From: an uncultured Bacilli bacterium
Lineage (GTDB): Bacteria; Bacillota_I; Bacilli_A; RF39; UBA660
Reading direction: 5' to 3'
DNA: 8,571 nucleotides
Assembly: GCA_934132915.1 (NCBI GenBank)
Contig: CAKPAK010000060.1
Location: 1 to 8,571 of the forward strand
The position numbers and the translations under genes are program-made. The notes beneath the pieces are model-generated. The model saw only the letters and a list, made by a program, of their open reading frames with translations. It was not told the origin of the DNA and made no database searches. This document shows, piece after piece, positions 5,050 through 8,571 of this stretch (the stretch's first letter is position 1; the number at the start of each line of letters is the position of its first letter).

Positions 5050-5682
5050 TTAAAAAAATAAACTTTGGATGCGAGCATCATAATCATCACTTTTAATAAT
5101 ATAAGAACCAACCACCACTACATCAGCATCTTTAACAAAAGCAATAGTCTCATTATTAATTCCACCATCTACCTCTATAACAACAAAAAGATGATTTTTT
5201 TTAATATAATCTTTTAAATCAGCAATCCGCTTTGAAGTATTTTTAATAAAAGATTGACCTCCACGACCTGGAACAACACTCATAAAAAGCACCATATCAA
5301 TCTTATCCAGATAGGGAACCAAAAGTGAAATATCCGTCTCATTACAAATCGCTATCCCAACTCGATAGCCCAATCCCCGAACTGCCTGAATTAACGATTC
5401 GATATTGTCTTGATCCTCCAAATGAAAAGTGACAGACTCAATATTCAAATGAGACAACTTAGAAAGATACTTCAAAACATCATTTACCATCAAATGAATT
5501 TGTAAAGGGAATCGACTCATCTGACTAATTTTTTGAAGCTCCTTCACATCCTGAAACTGAATATTAGGAACAAATTGACCATCCATAATATCAATATGAA
5601 AATAATCAATATCAGAACCATTCAACTGAGAAACAGCTTCATACCGATCGACTGCATCCAAAATCGAAACCGAAATTTTCAT
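5050..5682 (-). CDS. rpe: Ribulose-phosphate 3-epimerase
   Basis: A 210-aa TIM-barrel enzyme that interconverts ribulose-5-phosphate and xylulose-5-phosphate in the pentose phosphate pathway, in the cytosol. The metal and acid/base residues are in place: Ser6 in VSIL, His29 and Asp31 in HIDIMDG, His63 in IHLMV, and Asp172 in VEVDGG. The phosphate-binding loops are VVPGRGGQ (136-143) and GSYI (192-195). The first differs from the usual xNPGFGGQ by Val137 and Arg140, which might affect substrate fit. The ATG overlaps the rsgA stop (ATGA) and has AGAGGAGG upstream, within rsgA. It is the last gene of the operon. A related hexulose-phosphate epimerase cannot be fully excluded, but operon context favours rpe. 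Confidence 0.92.
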   Translation of the reverse strand: MKISVSILDAVDRYEAVSQLNGSDIDYFHIDIMDGQFVPNIQFQDVKELQKISQMSRFPLQIHLMVNDVLKYLSKLSHLNIESVTFHLEDQDNIESLIQAVRGLGYRVGIAICNETDISLLVPYLDKIDMVLFMSVVPGRGGQSFIKNTSKRIADLKDYIKKNHLFVVIEVDGGINNETIAFVKDADVVVVGSYIIKSDDYDARIQSLFF

Positions 5683-6530
5683 CTTCGTTCTTCCTCCTCT
5701 TTCTCTTGAATAAAATGAAGATAATTTTCATAGCGACTTTTTGAAATAATACCATCATCCACCATTTTTTTTACATAGCAACCATCTTCTTTAATATGCA
5801 TACAATCACGATACTTACATTTTTCTAAATAAGAAAACATTTCATTCATATTATCTCGAATAGCAATCTTATCCATACCATGAAAACTAACCTGTGAAAA
5901 CCCAGGAGTATCCACAATATAACCATTCATCACTTCATATAACTCAGTATGCCGAGTCGTATGTTTTCCCCGATTCAACGCATAAGAAATCTCATCCGTT
6001 TTCAGTTTTAAATTTGGAGATAATCGATTCAATAAACTGCTCTTCCCAGCACCAGACTGTCCAGTCAGTACTGTAATTTTTCTTAAAAATATATCCTCAA
6101 AATTCTTAACATCTAAATTATCTGTCACAAAATAACCTTGTTCTTGATAATATTGCCTAATCTTTTGTAAATTTTCAAGTTCTTTTAAACTTAATAAATC
6201 CAATTTAGTAAAACAAATGAAAGGCACAATCTTGTGATAAGAAATAACCGTTAATAACTTATCCAACAAATACCTATCCAAATCAGGATTTTTTACACTA
6301 GCAACAATAATAGCCTGATCAACATTCGCAACACTAGGCCGAATTAAATAATTTCTCCTAGGATGAATCTTTAATAAATAATTTTCTTTTTCATCAAAAG
6401 TAACAAAATCACCAACCAAAGGAGAAAGCCCATGATGTCGAAACTTTCCCCTCGGTTTACATAAATAAGTCATATCCCCTGATTTTACAACATAATCATT
6501 ACTAATATTTTTAATAATTAAACCTTCCAT
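5679..6530 (-). CDS. rsgA: Ribosome small-subunit-dependent GTPase A
   Basis: A 283-aa circularly permuted GTPase that checks late maturation of the 30S subunit. In order: an N-terminal OB fold (about 1-65), then G4 TKLD (108-111), G1 GQSGAGKSS (157-165), the G2-region GKHTTRHTEL (188-197), G3 DTPG (207-210), and a C-terminal zinc site with Cys238, Cys243, His245 and Cys251. The length and the motif order G4-G1-G3 are diagnostic. It starts 8 nt after the prkC stop with AGGGGGAT as ribosome binding site, and its TGA overlaps the rpe ATG by 4 nt, so translation is likely coupled. The gene order prkC-rsgA-rpe is widely conserved in Bacillota, and PrkC is known to phosphorylate RsgA in Bacillus. 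Confidence 0.97.
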   Translation of the reverse strand: MEGLIIKNISNDYVVKSGDMTYLCKPRGKFRHHGLSPLVGDFVTFDEKENYLLKIHPRRNYLIRPSVANVDQAIIVASVKNPDLDRYLLDKLLTVISYHKIVPFICFTKLDLLSLKELENLQKIRQYYQEQGYFVTDNLDVKNFEDIFLRKITVLTGQSGAGKSSLLNRLSPNLKLKTDEISYALNRGKHTTRHTELYEVMNGYIVDTPGFSQVSFHGMDKIAIRDNMNEMFSYLEKCKYRDCMHIKEDGCYVKKMVDDGIISKSRYENYLHFIQEKEEEERR

Positions 6531-6538
6531 AAATCCCC

Positions 6539-8524
6539 CTATTCATTATCCGTACTCGTATCTGGATCCTGATTATCCCCCTTATTAATATAATAACAAG
6601 TAACAGAAACATCCTTTCCATTAATTTGATAAGGAATTGCTTCTTTCGTCACAAGCGCATAGCCACTTTTAATGGCAACATCACAATTAACCGAACCACT
6701 ATCCCCATCTTTTTTCTTAATGACTTTTTTGTCCAAAGCCGCATTGGTATCCTTATCAATATAATTAACTGTCAAATTATAACTAGACATATCCATATCA
6801 ATTGTTACCACAAATTGTACACCACTAGCAATCTTTCCCGTACGATTTTGTCCAGTCACAGCTTTATCCAAGTAACTACTATAATCACTAATGACATTTC
6901 CTTTCTTATCTTTAACAATCAAAGAAAGACCATACTGATTCGCAAATTCTTCTGCTTTCGCCAAAGTCCAACCTTCACTAACCATCTCTGGATACTCCTC
7001 ATAAATATCAGGAATATATAATGTAATCTCATCATCCTTCTTTAACGTAATTTCTTCATTTGAATCATACTTAGGATTCTGATCAATAATAATACCACTT
7101 TTACCAACATAATCCTTTGGATTTTTTACCACTTTTTTCTCTATGGTAACTTTCAACCCCAACTTCTCTAATTGTTCCTTAACAGAAGTTGCATTTTGAT
7201 CAGTATAATCCTTTAAAACAACATCAGCAAGTCCAGTTGATTCAATAATAGTAATAATACTTCCTTTTCTCTTACTCGATCCAGAACTAGGTTGTGTCTC
7301 AATAACATATCCTTTCTTTACTTTGTCACTAGCTTCTTTTTTTACCTCATAAGTAAATCCTTTTTTCTTTAATGTCTCAATAGCTTTATCCACCTTTTGT
7401 TCGGTTACATCAGGTACAATAATAATTTTAGTATTATTCCGATGATTTAAAAAGATTAAAACGCCAGATAATAACAGAATTAAAACTAAACCAACAATAA
7501 CAAGAATTTGAATTCGCGTCATCTTCTTTTTCTCTTTCTTTCTAGAACCACCATTCAAATTATCTTCAACAGCATTAGCCGGAATTTCTATCTCACTAGC
7601 TTTAGGCTTAGTTACCGTATTCTCCTTAATCGGAATAGCCCTACTTTCATCCAACTCACTCTCTGGATAAGGGAAATGATATTTCATCTCATTTTGTCTT
7701 TCTTCATCTAAAGCATGCACAATATCATCATGCATCTCATGAATATTATCATACCGATTTTTAGGATTCTTAGCCGTCGCTTTTAATACAATATTCTCAA
7801 CACTTTGAGGAATCAAAGGATTTTGTTTACGAATACTAGGAATTCTTTCTTTCATCTGTTTTAAAGCAATTTCAACAGCATTATCCCCCTTAAAAGGAAC
7901 ACTACCAGTAAGAAGTTCATACATTAAAATTCCGGCAGAATAAATATCACTCTTTGTTGTTGCCCCTTTTCCACTAGCTTGTTCTGGTGGTAAATAATGA
8001 ACACTACCCATAACCGAATTAGTCTGCGTTAACTGGGTTGCATTCATAGACATTGCAATTCCAAAATCCGTAATTTTAACCATTCCATTATCTAAAATCA
8101 TAATATTCTGTGGTTTAATATCACGGTGAATAATATAAGCATCATGAGCCTGAGCTAAACCATCAGTAAGTTGTGACATAATATCAATAACCTCAGGAAC
8201 AGTAAGTGCCCCACGCTTTTGAATTAACTGTTTTAATGTTTTGCCATCAATATACTCCATAACAATATAATGTTGACCGTCTTCTTCTCCAACATCATAC
8301 ACTTCAACAATATTAGGATGGGATAAATCCGAAACACTTTTAGCTTCACGTTGAAATCGCCGAATAAACTTTTCATTATTTTCAAGATCCCCCCGCAAAA
8401 CCTTAATGGCAACATCGCGATCCAAAATTTTATCATGTGCTAAATAAACATTTGCCATTCCTCCCTCACCAATCGACTTTAAAATCTCATAGCGTTCATT
8501 AATTACTTGACCCTTAGATAACAT
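6539..8524 (-). CDS. prkC: PASTA-domain Ser/Thr protein kinase with extra C-terminal domain
   Basis: A 661-aa membrane kinase. The cytoplasmic Hanks-type kinase domain (about 12-272) has the Gly loop GEGGMANV (19-26), Lys41, Glu60, HRDIKPQN (133-140, catalytic Asp135), DFG (153-155) and PPE (179-181). Activation-loop Thr163, Thr166 and Thr168 match phosphosites of Bacillus PrkC. A charged linker and one membrane helix (338-359) follow. Outside lie three PASTA repeats (about 367-430, 433-505, 507-576, the last diverged), which bind muropeptides or lipid II, then an added domain (582-648) resembling MucBP, with Cys614 and Cys643, and a polar tail. The ATG at 8524 overlaps the prpC TGA (TGATG) and has GGTGAT 5 nt upstream; a GTG one codon earlier is too close to that site. 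PrpC is the likely opposing phosphatase. Confidence 0.96.
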   Translation of the reverse strand: MLSKGQVINERYEILKSIGEGGMANVYLAHDKILDRDVAIKVLRGDLENNEKFIRRFQREAKSVSDLSHPNIVEVYDVGEEDGQHYIVMEYIDGKTLKQLIQKRGALTVPEVIDIMSQLTDGLAQAHDAYIIHRDIKPQNIMILDNGMVKITDFGIAMSMNATQLTQTNSVMGSVHYLPPEQASGKGATTKSDIYSAGILMYELLTGSVPFKGDNAVEIALKQMKERIPSIRKQNPLIPQSVENIVLKATAKNPKNRYDNIHEMHDDIVHALDEERQNEMKYHFPYPESELDESRAIPIKENTVTKPKASEIEIPANAVEDNLNGGSRKKEKKKMTRIQILVIVGLVLILLLSGVLIFLNHRNNTKIIIVPDVTEQKVDKAIETLKKKGFTYEVKKEASDKVKKGYVIETQPSSGSSKRKGSIITIIESTGLADVVLKDYTDQNATSVKEQLEKLGLKVTIEKKVVKNPKDYVGKSGIIIDQNPKYDSNEEITLKKDDEITLYIPDIYEEYPEMVSEGWTLAKAEEFANQYGLSLIVKDKKGNVISDYSSYLDKAVTGQNRTGKIASGVQFVVTIDMDMSSYNLTVNYIDKDTNAALDKKVIKKKDGDSGSVNCDVAIKSGYALVTKEAIPYQINGKDVSVTCYYINKGDNQDPDTSTDNE

Positions 8525-8571
8525 CACACATCACCGCTTTCTCTTTTTAAATAAGCAATACTTATATTGTC
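8524..8571 (-). CDS. prpC: C-terminal end of PP2C-type phosphatase PrpC (partial)
   Basis: Only the last 15 codons and the TGA stop (8526-8524) lie in the window. The reading DNISIAYLKRESGDV begins with the DNI(S/T) motif found near the end of PP2C phosphatases, whose Asp binds the catalytic metal. The stop overlaps the prkC start in a TGATG junction, exactly the prpC-prkC arrangement of Bacillota. The phosphatase reverses PrkC phosphorylation. The rest of the gene is beyond the right edge. Confidence 0.82.
   Translation of the reverse strand, partial: DNISIAYLKRESGDV

Noticed and set aside
6436..6442. A fourth exact 0A-box core TGTCGAA
   Set aside because: It is a single copy well inside the rsgA coding sequence, with no promoter nearby, and is explained by the codons there.
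6626..7021. A 131-codon plus-strand open frame
   Set aside because: Antisense to the PASTA region of prkC, low-complexity Ile/Asn/Thr-rich translation, no supporting signals.

Overview
The window is AT-rich bacterial DNA that looks like the genome of a low-GC Gram-positive (Bacillota), probably a Bacilli-type or related gut lineage. The reasons are: the gene order prpC-prkC-rsgA-rpe convergent with rpmB, which matches Bacillus-type genomes; a PASTA-domain Ser/Thr kinase; AGGAGG-type ribosome binding sites; and three perfect Spo0A-type boxes. TGA is a genuine stop here (prpC and rsgA end in TGA inside start-stop overlaps), and the PrkC Trp I checked and the Trp pair in the 4180s read TGG. This argues against the Mycoplasma code. 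The species cannot be named from the sequence.

Layout, left to right. At 1-77 (minus) is a CAU-anticodon tRNA that by its identity elements is tRNA-Ile2 (lysidine type) rather than tRNA-Met, with its own promoter. At 184-2179 (minus) is a likely operon in the order sensor histidine kinase, stand-alone Smr-domain protein, guanine deaminase. An internal promoter may also serve the last two. The kinase is preceded at 2237-2271 by three exact 0A boxes, two of them in abrB-like tandem 10 bp apart, just upstream of a likely -10. This suggests a sporulation-type kinase under Spo0A control. At 2295-2609 (minus) is a separately transcribed small membrane-anchored protein resembling a glucose-family PTS EIIB domain, with Glu in place of the phosphorylated Cys. 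At 2662-4176 (minus) is an unrecognised protein with five membrane segments and a large extracytoplasmic beta-rich part. At 4235-4687 (minus) is a three-LysM protein without a signal peptide.

At 4775-5046 (plus) is the only plus-strand transcription unit: a strong promoter, rpmB (ribosomal protein bL28), and a bidirectional terminator shared with the facing operon. At 5050-8571 (minus) is the prpC-prkC-rsgA-rpe operon, tightly packed with start-stop overlaps; only the last codons of prpC are in the window. PrpC and PrkC form a phosphatase/kinase pair that reads cell-wall signals, RsgA is a 30S-maturation GTPase and Rpe is a pentose-phosphate enzyme. PrkC carries an extra C-terminal domain resembling MucBP.

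The most interesting signals are the 0A-box cluster in front of the orphan kinase, the apparently non-phosphorylatable membrane-tethered EIIB-like protein, the extra domain on PrkC, and the unknown membrane protein next to the LysM protein. No mobile element, CRISPR array or long repeat was seen. No gene-free stretch exceeds 300 bases; the longest is the 147 bases between the LysM gene and rpmB.
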